From: JACCZZ01 sp044227805
Lineage (GTDB): Bacteria; Bacteroidota; Bacteroidia; Chitinophagales; UBA10324
Reading direction: 5' to 3'
NCBI GenBank assembly: GCA_044227805.1
Contig: JBGAWA010000128.1
Span: forward strand, 1 to 8,545
Length of the DNA stretch: 8,545 nucleotides
Shown: positions 1 through 5,992 of the stretch, piece by piece
Layout: every line of letters begins with the position of its first letter
How positions within the stretch are numbered: the first letter of the stretch is position 1
Position numbers and translations under genes: made by a program
Notes under the pieces: generated by a model
The model's database searches: none
Told to the model about the DNA's origin: nothing
The model's input: the letters and a program-made list of their open reading frames with translations, nothing else

Positions 1-116
1 TTCCTGATATGTTGTATCAGGTGCTGATGTCCCTGGTGAACGCCGTCAAACGTGCCAACAGTGATCACCGCATGGCGGAAGGCCGGCAGCGCGGAAATAT
101 CTTTATGAACTTTCAT
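1..116 (-). CDS. ribF: Bifunctional riboflavin kinase / FAD synthetase, N-terminal fragment
   Basis: Only the first 38 codons are present; the gene continues past the left edge. The start encodes a short lead, then the nucleotidyltransferase signature GTFDGVHQGH at residues 21-30, whose HxGH motif binds the ATP phosphates in the FAD synthetase (adenylyltransferase) half of RibF. The family converts riboflavin to FMN and FMN to FAD in the cytoplasm; the kinase half would lie outside the window. I chose the ATG at 116-114 because the protein then begins MKVHKDI, a usual N-terminus for this family. An in-frame ATG at 125-123 would add three residues, and an in-frame TGA at 131-129 rules out anything longer. 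It lies 111 bases after truB on the same strand and may be read through from the uppP-truB transcript; I see no terminator or good promoter in the gap. Identification is strong despite the truncation. Confidence 0.9.
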   Translation of the reverse strand, partial: MKVHKDISALPAFRHAVITVGTFDGVHQGHQHLIQHIR

Positions 117-227
117 CGTTTGCATTAATCATTGAATGACTGGTCGCGAATCGTGCAACAGATGGTTGATAGCGCCGCACCTCTTGCAGCAACCGCTTAA
201 ACCTGGATTTACAATCGCAATTTCCTT

Positions 228-929
228 TTATAGTTCCTTTTCTTCTTTTCCCTTTGCCTCCATAGCATGTACCCATTTTGTGAAATCTTCCATTTGCCAG
301 GCATCTTTCAGGTGATAGTCGCCGATCCTTGTTCTGCAAAGGGCGGAAAGATAAGCGCCATTGTTCAGCGCTTTTCCAAAATCATTTACCAGCGAACGAA
401 CATAAAAACCTTTACCGCACACGATTCTGAAATGTACAGCCGGCATTTCAATACCGGTAATTTCAAACTCATACAACATGACCTTCCTTTTCTCAATTTC
501 AAATGCATGGCCCGATCGTGCTTTCTTATAAGCTCTTCTTCCATCCACATAGATAGCGGAAAAATTAGGCGGGGCTTGCAGTATTTCGCCGGTAAAGAAG
601 CGTACAGAAGCAAAAATCATTTCCTCCGTGATGCCGGTTGTATCAAAGCGCTTGTCAATTTCCTTCTCGGTGTCGTAACTCGGCGTAGTAGCACCCAGTA
701 TCATCGTGCCGGTGTATTCTTTTTGTGTATCCTGAAATTGCGGAATGCGCTTGGTAAAACTGCCTGTACACAGAATAAGCAGTCCTGTTGCATTTGGATC
801 CAGGGTACCGGCATGACCGGTTTTCGCTTTGGTCCACCGCTTCACTTTATTTACTACATCAAACGATGACCAGCCAAATGGTTTGTCGAATAATAAAACG
901 TAACCGTTCCTGATTTCTTCCAGCGTCAT
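228..929 (-). CDS. truB: tRNA pseudouridine(55) synthase TruB
   Basis: The 233-residue protein isomerises uridine 55 in the T-loop of tRNAs to pseudouridine. The N-terminal LLFDKPFGWSSF (12-23) and the HAGTLDPNATGLL block (39-51) are diagnostic; D44 is the expected catalytic aspartate. Further family blocks are QKEYTG (about 68-73), APPNFSAIYVDGRRAY (about 118-133) and GKGFYVRSL (about 172-180). It is shorter than the roughly 300-residue proteobacterial enzymes because the C-terminal PUA-like domain is missing, which is usual in Bacteroidota; the tail is just a lysine/glutamate-rich end closing with TAA. The start codon overlaps the uppP stop codon (ATGA at 929-926), so translation is probably coupled to uppP. 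The start is fixed by this overlap and by good N-terminal family alignment. Confidence 0.96.
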   Translation of the reverse strand: MTLEEIRNGYVLLFDKPFGWSSFDVVNKVKRWTKAKTGHAGTLDPNATGLLILCTGSFTKRIPQFQDTQKEYTGTMILGATTPSYDTEKEIDKRFDTTGITEEMIFASVRFFTGEILQAPPNFSAIYVDGRRAYKKARSGHAFEIEKRKVMLYEFEITGIEMPAVHFRIVCGKGFYVRSLVNDFGKALNNGAYLSALCRTRIGDYHLKDAWQMEDFTKWVHAMEAKGKEEKEL

Positions 930-1732
930 AACATCTGCAGGTTGACTCCCATGGCAATGAGCACGAGCAGGATAGTGCCTACAATGATACGGTAGTAACC
1001 AAAGACCTTGAATCCATGCCGTGTCAGAAATCCGACAAAAGCTTTGATCGCTATCATCGCCACGAAGAAAGCAACTACGAAACCCGTTACCAGCGGAACC
1101 AGGTTGCTTGCCGTGATGGATTCATAATATTCAAATAAGTCAAGCAATGAAGCAGCTGCCATGGTTGGCACAGCCAGGAAAAATGAAAACTCTGCAGCCT
1201 GCCTTCTGCTCAGTCGCTGACTCATGCCACCGATGATGGTAGCCGCCGAACGCGAGACACCGGGAATCATGCTGATGACCTGAAACACTCCAATTTTGAA
1301 TGCCATCGGATAGGTGACCGGTTTTTCTTCCGTATCGTCGTATGATTTAAAGATCCTGTCGATGAAAAGCAAGAGGATGCCGCCTGCCAGCATAGAAATA
1401 GCCACCACGGTAACGCTGCCTAGTAATTGTTTGATGTAATCATGAAACAATAATCCGATCACCGCTGAGGGAATAAAAGCAACCAGTAATTTAAGGTAAA
1501 ATTCAAACCACTGCCACATTGATTTATTGCCGGGCATAAATTTCTTCCAGTAGAGCATCACAACGGAAAGTATGGCGCCGAACTGAATCACCACTTCAAA
1601 CATTTTCACAAAGTCATCATTATTGATACCCATGAGGGTGGAGGCGATGATCATATGGCCGGTGGAGGAAACAGGCAGAAACTCAGTAAGGCCTTCAACA
1701 ATTGCGAGGATGATGGATTGGAGGATAGTCAT
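926..1732 (-). CDS. uppP: Undecaprenyl-diphosphatase UppP (BacA family)
   Basis: This 268-residue polytopic inner-membrane enzyme dephosphorylates undecaprenyl diphosphate to the monophosphate lipid carrier used for peptidoglycan and surface-glycan export; overexpression of family members gives bacitracin resistance. Family signatures are visible: EGLTEFLPVSSTGHMI (13-28), with E13, E17 and H26 matching the catalytic glutamates and histidine, and the PGVSRSA loop (157-163) with R161. Most of the rest is hydrophobic helices. The open frame extends upstream to 1855, but I place the start at 1732: from there the protein begins MTILQSI like its relatives and has the family length (about 265-275), and the longer version would include the likely promoter. 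No Shine-Dalgarno is seen before the ATG, only an A-rich stretch. It is first in the cluster with truB, which overlaps it by four bases. Confidence 0.97.
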   Translation of the reverse strand: MTILQSIILAIVEGLTEFLPVSSTGHMIIASTLMGINNDDFVKMFEVVIQFGAILSVVMLYWKKFMPGNKSMWQWFEFYLKLLVAFIPSAVIGLLFHDYIKQLLGSVTVVAISMLAGGILLLFIDRIFKSYDDTEEKPVTYPMAFKIGVFQVISMIPGVSRSAATIIGGMSQRLSRRQAAEFSFFLAVPTMAAASLLDLFEYYESITASNLVPLVTGFVVAFFVAMIAIKAFVGFLTRHGFKVFGYYRIIVGTILLVLIAMGVNLQML

Positions 1733-2132
1733 TTTCTGTAAAAATTGTCTTTTAAGGAGCCAGTAGCCGCTTTCAGTAAAATTAAGTTCAGGCGCTGAAT
1801 ATTGCCCCGGATACTGTTGGCGGGCGCAAAGATAGGATGGAAGTTGGCAGTACAAAGTGTGACCACTTCACACATGGCTTCCTGTTGATGGCGGTAATGT
1901 GAAACTTATGAACTCCCTGAGATACCTATCAGGATTGATCATTGGTTGCTTCTTTCTACAGAATATGATGAGAAATCCTGATCTGCTGTTTGGTAGTGCT
2001 GACAGGGTGCTGTTTTTGAAAATATAATGTGAGGATAAGAAATCAGAACTCACCGATATGATAAAAGAGATAGGCTGCAATGATTAAAATGGCAAAATAT
2101 ACGAAGCCGCTAAATCATCCATCAAAGTGCGC
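1733..2132. other. 400-base intergenic region, no credible gene
   Basis: The stretch separates the META-domain gene from uppP, both on the minus strand. It holds the predicted uppP promoter and leader (about 1733-1856). The remainder (1857-2132) has an open frame of 70 codons on the minus strand (1868-2080) without recognisable features, and a small inverted repeat CCTGA(1916-1920)/TCAGG(1929-1933) with an 8-base loop and no T-run. I found no convincing terminator for the META gene and no tRNA-like fold. Confidence 0.6.
1827..1856 (-). promoter_or_regulatory. Predicted Bacteroidota-type promoter for uppP-truB(-ribF)
   Basis: On the minus strand TTTG at 1856-1853 is followed after 18 bases by TATCTTTG at 1834-1827. 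This matches the Bacteroidota housekeeping sigma pattern (-33 TTTG or TTG, -7 TAnnTTTG). Transcription would begin near 1820, leaving a leader of roughly 90 bases before the uppP ATG at 1732. The position inside the upstream extension of the uppP frame supports the shorter uppP start. Sequence match only. Confidence 0.65.
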
Positions 2133-3611
2133 CTAATCCACCTTCCTGAAAACCAACTGAACACTGTCATCCTTTAGCATCGTAAGCTGGTTTGCTGCAA
2201 TGTTCCATGTATTGACATTGGTAAGGGCATCTACAAATGCAGCTTCCATGGTTGCATTATTACAAGCCATTCTCGTCATCTTTTGAATGATGACTTGGAT
2301 GGTTTGATCGTCTGCGATAATCGTTCCGCTGATGTTATTGCAGCCGGTGGTGCCTGTAAAGTTCAGCTGACTATTTACTTCCAGCCGCGGCAAGTCGATG
2401 CGATAGTCTTTTTGTTCAGCCTTCTTTCCCTGTATGGATTCCAGCACCCAGATATCAATCAGCCTTTGTTTCATGTCTCCGATCTGTATTGCTCTCGACA
2501 TATTGTGTGTGGCCTTATCAGGATTAGAGAATGTCAGCACATCACCATTGAGCTTGTATTGCGTTGTGCTTTGGAGGGCCTGCAGGAAAGTAGATTCCTG
2601 GTGCATATCAGGACAGGCCATCATCGTGATGGCGCTGGTTTCAAAGCGGATGGCTCCTCTCTCCAATGATATTATTTTTCCTGTCATACGATTGCAGCCC
2701 GTAAAACCTGCATAACTGAAACTGTCGAGGTTGATTTCTATATAAGGGAGATGCTGCTGGCTGCTGTCATCTTGCCCGTTTGATGGAGGAAGATGAAGGT
2801 ACCATCTTCCTTCCAGATTAAAGTCCGGCACTTCATTACCGCAACCTTCGAAGTGCCGGTATTCCGAATCACCTGCATATTTGATATCAACGGTCACTTT
2901 ATAATGAGCGGGTACGCCACTCATGTTATCGATACAAGTCATCTGCTGTGTCTGCATTTTGAGATCGCCGGATGTTGTTTGAGAATGATAAAGCGTGACG
3001 ATGGCATCGGCAGCTTTCACGCCTTTCGCATAGGGCACCTCCAACGTGAGGCCTTCCAGTGTCGTGAAGGAAATGTTGTCGTTCTTCCTGATATCAAGCG
3101 ACCAGGATGGTTCGTTTCCGGTTGCGTAGAAGGTGATGCCCTGGCTGAATTTTTTGCGGTCGATGGAGACGGTTCTGATGCCAGCTTCCTCACCGGTGAT
3201 ATTTTTTTTGGAACGTGTTACTTTTTTGAGCAGATAGTACGCTGCCAGCTCTCCGGTAATTTCATTTCCGTTCCTATCCAGCATTTGCAGAGAAGAAGAC
3301 TGTACATTAAAAATGCCGGTGGTGAATTTGCTTCCGTTCAGCCTGAGGATAGAATGATCCTGAATGTAAAATGTTCCGCTACCTGTCATAACAGAATCTG
3401 AACGTTCCATATAAAAGGAAGATTCTTCAAAGGTACTGTCAGGCTTCAGGCTGATCCTGTAATTGATCCCCGGACAATCGGCACAAGGCAACGTTCCCTT
3501 GTATAGGCCATAAAGCCCTTGCAAGGCGGTGTTGTCTTGCGCATGGAGCGGGAAGAAGAGGGCGTAAGAAGTAAGGAATAGCAAAACGGACTTCCTGAAG
3601 TCAATATACAT
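2133..3611 (-). CDS. Exported NlpE-like / double META-domain protein
   Basis: The 492-residue protein starts with a signal peptide (charged MYIDFRK, hydrophobic core 8-22, likely cut after LHA at 24), so it acts outside the cytoplasm. Domain order: an NlpE N-terminal-like domain (about 31-130) with YKGTLPCADCPGI, whose C43-x-x-C46 is the family hallmark; a domain with the ATGNEPSWSL motif (163-172) and cysteines C226 and C257, found in other uncharacterised envelope proteins; then two META (HslJ-like) domains, about 265-378 and 384-490. The META repeats share GCNRMTG (305-311) / GCNNISG (423-429) and a later MAC (331-333 / 448-450), so each probably forms one disulfide. Unlike E. coli NlpE there is no lipobox cysteine, so it is likely periplasmic or secreted instead of lipid-anchored. 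NlpE senses copper and envelope stress and HslJ is linked to novobiocin resistance, but the function here is unknown. It stands alone, with divergent clpS upstream. Confidence 0.9.
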   Translation of the reverse strand: MYIDFRKSVLLFLTSYALFFPLHAQDNTALQGLYGLYKGTLPCADCPGINYRISLKPDSTFEESSFYMERSDSVMTGSGTFYIQDHSILRLNGSKFTTGIFNVQSSSLQMLDRNGNEITGELAAYYLLKKVTRSKKNITGEEAGIRTVSIDRKKFSQGITFYATGNEPSWSLDIRKNDNISFTTLEGLTLEVPYAKGVKAADAIVTLYHSQTTSGDLKMQTQQMTCIDNMSGVPAHYKVTVDIKYAGDSEYRHFEGCGNEVPDFNLEGRWYLHLPPSNGQDDSSQQHLPYIEINLDSFSYAGFTGCNRMTGKIISLERGAIRFETSAITMMACPDMHQESTFLQALQSTTQYKLNGDVLTFSNPDKATHNMSRAIQIGDMKQRLIDIWVLESIQGKKAEQKDYRIDLPRLEVNSQLNFTGTTGCNNISGTIIADDQTIQVIIQKMTRMACNNATMEAAFVDALTNVNTWNIAANQLTMLKDDSVQLVFRKVD

Positions 3612-3793
3612 CCGGCAGAATTAAGAACAGGCCGAAGGTAAAAAATTAATGAAGAGGTGAACGCTTTCGCAGTCAGGCTGGTGATATACATACCATCATA
3701 GTGGTTGCGGAAGCATTATCCGATTACTATCTTCAGCCGTTTACAGCCGATACATATCAATTGAAAAATCCGCGTTAAATTAGCCTGCTCACC

Positions 3794-4072
3794 ATGGAAA
3801 CGGAAGTTATTACTATTGAAAAAGCAGCCGGGCCCGTCACCACCGGTGCTGCACATGTTATACTCTTTAATGACGACTACCATACTTTTGATGAGGTGAT
3901 TTTTCAACTTATACTTGCCATCAATTGTTCGTATAAGACCGGAGAGCAAATGGCGATGACTGTTCATACCAAAGGAAAATGCAGGGTGTTTGATGGTGAG
4001 ATGGAAGAATGCCTGCGCGTAAGCGCCATATTGGAGGACATTGATCTTACAACGGAGATCGGATTTGAATAG
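3794..4072 (+). CDS. clpS: ATP-dependent Clp protease adaptor ClpS
   Basis: This 92-residue cytoplasmic adaptor delivers N-degron substrates to the ClpAP (or ClpCP) protease. The core signature VILFNDDYHTFDEVI (22-36) contains N26, D27 and D28, which correspond to the residues that hold the substrate alpha-amino group; H58 in MTVHTKGKC (55-63) corresponds to the pocket histidine (H66 in E. coli). The preceding 20 residues are the flexible N-terminal extension that engages the Clp ATPase. The length fits the family, and the ATG at 3794 is the only sensible start before the conserved core. It is divergent from the META gene and is not next to a Clp ATPase gene. A weak promoter candidate is TTG (3705-3707), 20 bases, TATCTTCA (3728-3735); I do not rely on it. 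Identification is firm. Confidence 0.95.
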   Translation: METEVITIEKAAGPVTTGAAHVILFNDDYHTFDEVIFQLILAINCSYKTGEQMAMTVHTKGKCRVFDGEMEECLRVSAILEDIDLTTEIGFE

Positions 4073-4322
4073 CACCCATCATAACCCATCCGCTTTGCTG
4101 ATCAGCATTGCTATTTATCTCCGGAATACAAAATCCTGAATCGTATTGACGTGTTGTATTGAATAGATATGTGCTGTGCAGTATCGCTTCGCTGCAGGGT
4201 TTTCATCGCTGATTTTTCAATACAAACGAGGTAGCAGTGTTCATGCTTTGTTCATGGCTTTTCAAAAGTATCCTGTTTCACATTCAGTAAGGTTAGCAGT
4301 GTCAGGCTGTACACCGTTTTTG

Positions 4323-4337
4323 TTTTGCACTGCAAAA
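4323..4337. repeat. Perfect 15-base palindrome, possible operator
   Basis: TTTTGCA-C-TGCAAAA is a perfect inverted repeat of seven bases around one central base. It sits 58 bases before the protease ATG and ends 17 bases before the TATATTTA box, so it would cover the -33 zone of that promoter. Its size and symmetry suit a dimeric repressor or activator site; the loop of one base makes an RNA hairpin or terminator unlikely. The function is inferred. Confidence 0.45.
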
Positions 4338-4354
4338 TGTGGGGCCAAATTTTA

Positions 4355-4362
4355 TATATTTA
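4355..4362 (+). promoter_or_regulatory. Possible -7 promoter element of the protease-inhibitor operon
   Basis: TATATTTA differs from the Bacteroidota -7 consensus TAnnTTTG only at its last base and lies 33 bases before the ATG at 4396, implying a start near 4370 and a leader of about 26 bases. The nearest TTTG (4324-4327) is 27 bases upstream, longer than normal spacing and inside the palindrome. Either the -33 contact is poor and an activator is needed, or the box is chance in an AT-rich stretch. Confidence 0.3.
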
Positions 4363-4395
4363 CGATCAATACCTCCTGCTAATAAAATCTCCTGC

Positions 4396-5499
4396 ATGTG
4401 TAACAACCGTTTTGATCCTGTAAGATGTATCATGCCGCCGTATATCATGCGCAAGATGCACCAGACTGCCACCAATACTACCGAAACAGAGCGGCTCACA
4501 GAGTTGTTTCACACCAACCGTATTAAAGCTGACCGTGAGTTTATCGCCACACTGCCGGCACATCAGCAAAGAATACTGGCCGGCGCCGCACCAATTAAAG
4601 TGGAACATCATTCAACGCATGCGAAAAAAAAGCCGCGGCCCGTGATCAACATCTACGATTGCAGGCATGGTTATGATTTACCGGGCAAACTTGTTCAACG
4701 GCCTAAGAACGGTGATTACGAAGATATTGATGCCAGGAAGGTGCATGATGGTATTTATCAATGCTGGAAATTCTACTATGAGTTGTTCAAGCGTGATTCG
4801 ATTGATGCGCATGGCATGCATTTTAAAAATACGATCCATTATGGAAAGCGGTACGGCAATGCAATGTGGGATGGTAAGCAGATGATCTTCGGCGATGGGG
4901 ATGGAAAAACATTTAAGAGTTTCACCTCTGACCTGGATATTATCGGCCATGAAATTACCCATGCGCTGGTGCAGTTTACCTCCAATTTCGCTTATGAGTT
5001 TCAGCCCGGAGCACTTAATGAATCATATGCTGATGTATTTGGTATGCTGATTAAACAGCGTGCCATGAACCTGACGGTGAAAGAATCGGACTGGCTGATA
5101 GGTGGTCAGACTATGCTGGGTAGGAAGTATGCATTACGCAGCATGAAAGCACCCGGCACGGCCTACATTGGCCATCCTTTCTGGGGGGATGACCCGCAGC
5201 CTGCCACGATGAAAGATTATATGAAACTGGAATATACGGATGCGGATGACTGGGGTGGCGTCCATTGGAATTCTGGTATTCCCAACTATGTATTTTATGT
5301 GACAGCTATGAATATCGGCGGCTATGCCTGGAAGAAGGCCGGCAAAATATGGTATGAAGCGCTGACTAAAGAGCTCCGTTATAACTCAACTTTTGAAGAT
5401 GCCAAGAAAGCAACCATCCGGCAGGCGGTGAGGCTTTTCGGAAGTGGAAGCCTGGAAGAGAAAGCTGTTAAACATGGATGGAAAACTGCACACGTATGA
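4396..5499 (+). CDS. Protealysin-like M4 family metallopeptidase
   Basis: This 367-residue zinc endopeptidase belongs to the thermolysin (M4) family, protealysin branch. HEITH (185-189) gives zinc ligands H185 and H189 and the catalytic E186; NESYAD (208-213) supplies the third ligand E209, exactly 20 residues after H189 as in thermolysin; DWGGVHWNSGIPN (285-297) contains D285 and H290, equivalent to thermolysin D226 and H231. GDGDG (166-170) is the calcium-site loop. The N-terminus has no signal peptide but a short protealysin-type propeptide with RCIMPPYIMRK (10-20), followed by a His/Lys-rich linker (about 71-82) before the catalytic domain, so removal probably occurs in that region. The frame is open from an ATG at 4339, but the start at 4396 fits the propeptide and lies downstream of the likely promoter. 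Export route and substrates are unknown. The inhibitor gene overlaps its stop codon. Confidence 0.95.
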   Translation: MCNNRFDPVRCIMPPYIMRKMHQTATNTTETERLTELFHTNRIKADREFIATLPAHQQRILAGAAPIKVEHHSTHAKKKPRPVINIYDCRHGYDLPGKLVQRPKNGDYEDIDARKVHDGIYQCWKFYYELFKRDSIDAHGMHFKNTIHYGKRYGNAMWDGKQMIFGDGDGKTFKSFTSDLDIIGHEITHALVQFTSNFAYEFQPGALNESYADVFGMLIKQRAMNLTVKESDWLIGGQTMLGRKYALRSMKAPGTAYIGHPFWGDDPQPATMKDYMKLEYTDADDWGGVHWNSGIPNYVFYVTAMNIGGYAWKKAGKIWYEALTKELRYNSTFEDAKKATIRQAVRLFGSGSLEEKAVKHGWKTAHV

Positions 5500-5753
5500 G
5501 CAAAATAAAATTGGTTGAAAGTGGCGGCCTGATGGGCAGGAGCCGTTCCGCGGAAACAGAGGTAAACATGGCAGCAGCGGAAATTAAGGCTGCCCTGGAA
5601 TCAGCTAAAACAGAGGTTAATCCTTTGGCCCGTGATGCCTGCACTTACACCGTCTTTGTTGACGGCGGCAAGGGTATTATGGTTGATCCGAATAAGGTTA
5701 AGACCAAAACCGGTCGCATCCTCCGCAGACTCATGGATGAGCTGGTGCCATAG
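5496..5753 (+). CDS. Emfourin-like inhibitor of M4 metallopeptidase
   Basis: This is an 85-residue soluble protein with no signal peptide or membrane segment. Its N-terminus, LVESGGLMGRSRS (6-18), then a helix-like alanine/glutamate stretch (25-40), YTVFVDGG (51-58), and a helical end LRRLMDEL (76-83) resemble emfourin, the proteinaceous inhibitor first described with Serratia protealysin and encoded directly after the protease in protealysin operons. Its ATG (5496-5498) overlaps the protease TGA (5497-5499), so translation is probably coupled; the alternative in-frame ATG at 5478 would add six residues inside the protease gene and is less likely. The expected role is to bind the neighbouring enzyme and hold it inactive in the cytoplasm. 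Family assignment rests on pattern and position, since small inhibitors are divergent. Confidence 0.85.
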   Translation: MSKIKLVESGGLMGRSRSAETEVNMAAAEIKAALESAKTEVNPLARDACTYTVFVDGGKGIMVDPNKVKTKTGRILRRLMDELVP

Positions 5754-5764
5754 CAGTATCTGCT
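5752..5764 (+). terminator. Weak hairpin at the end of the inhibitor gene
   Basis: AGCAG-TAT-CTGCT forms a perfect five-base stem with a three-base loop and begins inside the inhibitor TAG stop codon. It is followed by GCTTTCC, which is not a real T-run, so any termination would be inefficient. It is the only simple hairpin near the operon end that I noticed. Confidence 0.2.
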
Positions 5765-5875
5765 GCTTTCCTGATCATTGCTAAGCTGCAGGCTGCCAGG
5801 CCCGCTAACTTTCATCCTGCCATATGGGTCGGAAGGATTGATGCAAGAGACTGAACTCGTCATTTATAGGTGGCC

Positions 5876-5908
5876 TGTGCGGAGAATCACTTGTCACAGA
5901 TACCTTTC
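5876..5908 (+). promoter_or_regulatory. Weak promoter candidate for the TPR gene
   Basis: TGTG (5876-5879), 21 bases, TACCTTTC (5901-5908) is one base off the consensus in each box (TTTG and TAnnTTTG). It would start transcription near 5915, about 78 bases before the ATG at 5993. The rest of the 239-base gap after the inhibitor gene shows no gene. Chance matches of this quality are common. Confidence 0.22.
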
Positions 5909-5992
5909 CATTCTGCACTTCTCCTTCTGCTTCACTGACATTCGCTACTGCAATCCGATTTTTCAACTACATTGTGACAACGGACTTTATTG

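Larger units (their letters stand above)
4073..4395. other. 323-base intergenic region upstream of the protease operon
   Basis: No gene is supported here; a 68-codon frame crossing it (4176-4382) starts with GTG, looks random and runs through the presumed promoter. The region contains a perfect palindrome at 4323-4337 and a TATATTTA box at 4355-4362, listed separately. Two similar stretches, AGGTAGCAGTGTTCA near 4229 and AGGTTAGCAGTGTCA near 4289, form an imperfect direct repeat about 60 bases apart. I see no clear clpS terminator. Confidence 0.55.

Noticed and set aside
103..339. 78-codon minus-strand frame spanning the truB end and the ribF start
   Set aside because: It overlaps truB and ribF in another frame; composition is Lys/Arg/Ser-rich noise and no start context is seen.
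267..869. 200-codon open frame on the plus strand opposite truB
   Set aside because: It lies wholly antisense to a well-recognised gene, has no family features, and is explained by the codon bias of truB.
1868..2080. 70-codon minus-strand frame between the META gene and uppP
   Set aside because: No recognisable motif, no clear start signal, and low-complexity mix of S, F and I; nothing supports it beyond being open.
2793..3401. 202-codon plus-strand frame opposite the META-domain gene
   Set aside because: Antisense to a gene with signal peptide and four recognisable domains; the translation shows no family pattern.
3632..3639. TACCTTCG on the minus strand as -7 box for the META gene
   Set aside because: Imperfect box and no TTG or TTTG 17-23 bases upstream.
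3776..3783. TAAATTAG as a -7 box for clpS
   Set aside because: No TTG at proper spacing (nearest is 12 bases away) and it would give almost no leader.
3716..4075. 119-codon minus-strand frame opposite clpS
   Set aside because: Fully antisense to clpS, whose family signature is clear.
4176..4382. 68-codon plus-strand frame upstream of the protease
   Set aside because: GTG start without ribosome site, random-looking translation, and it crosses the palindrome and probable promoter.
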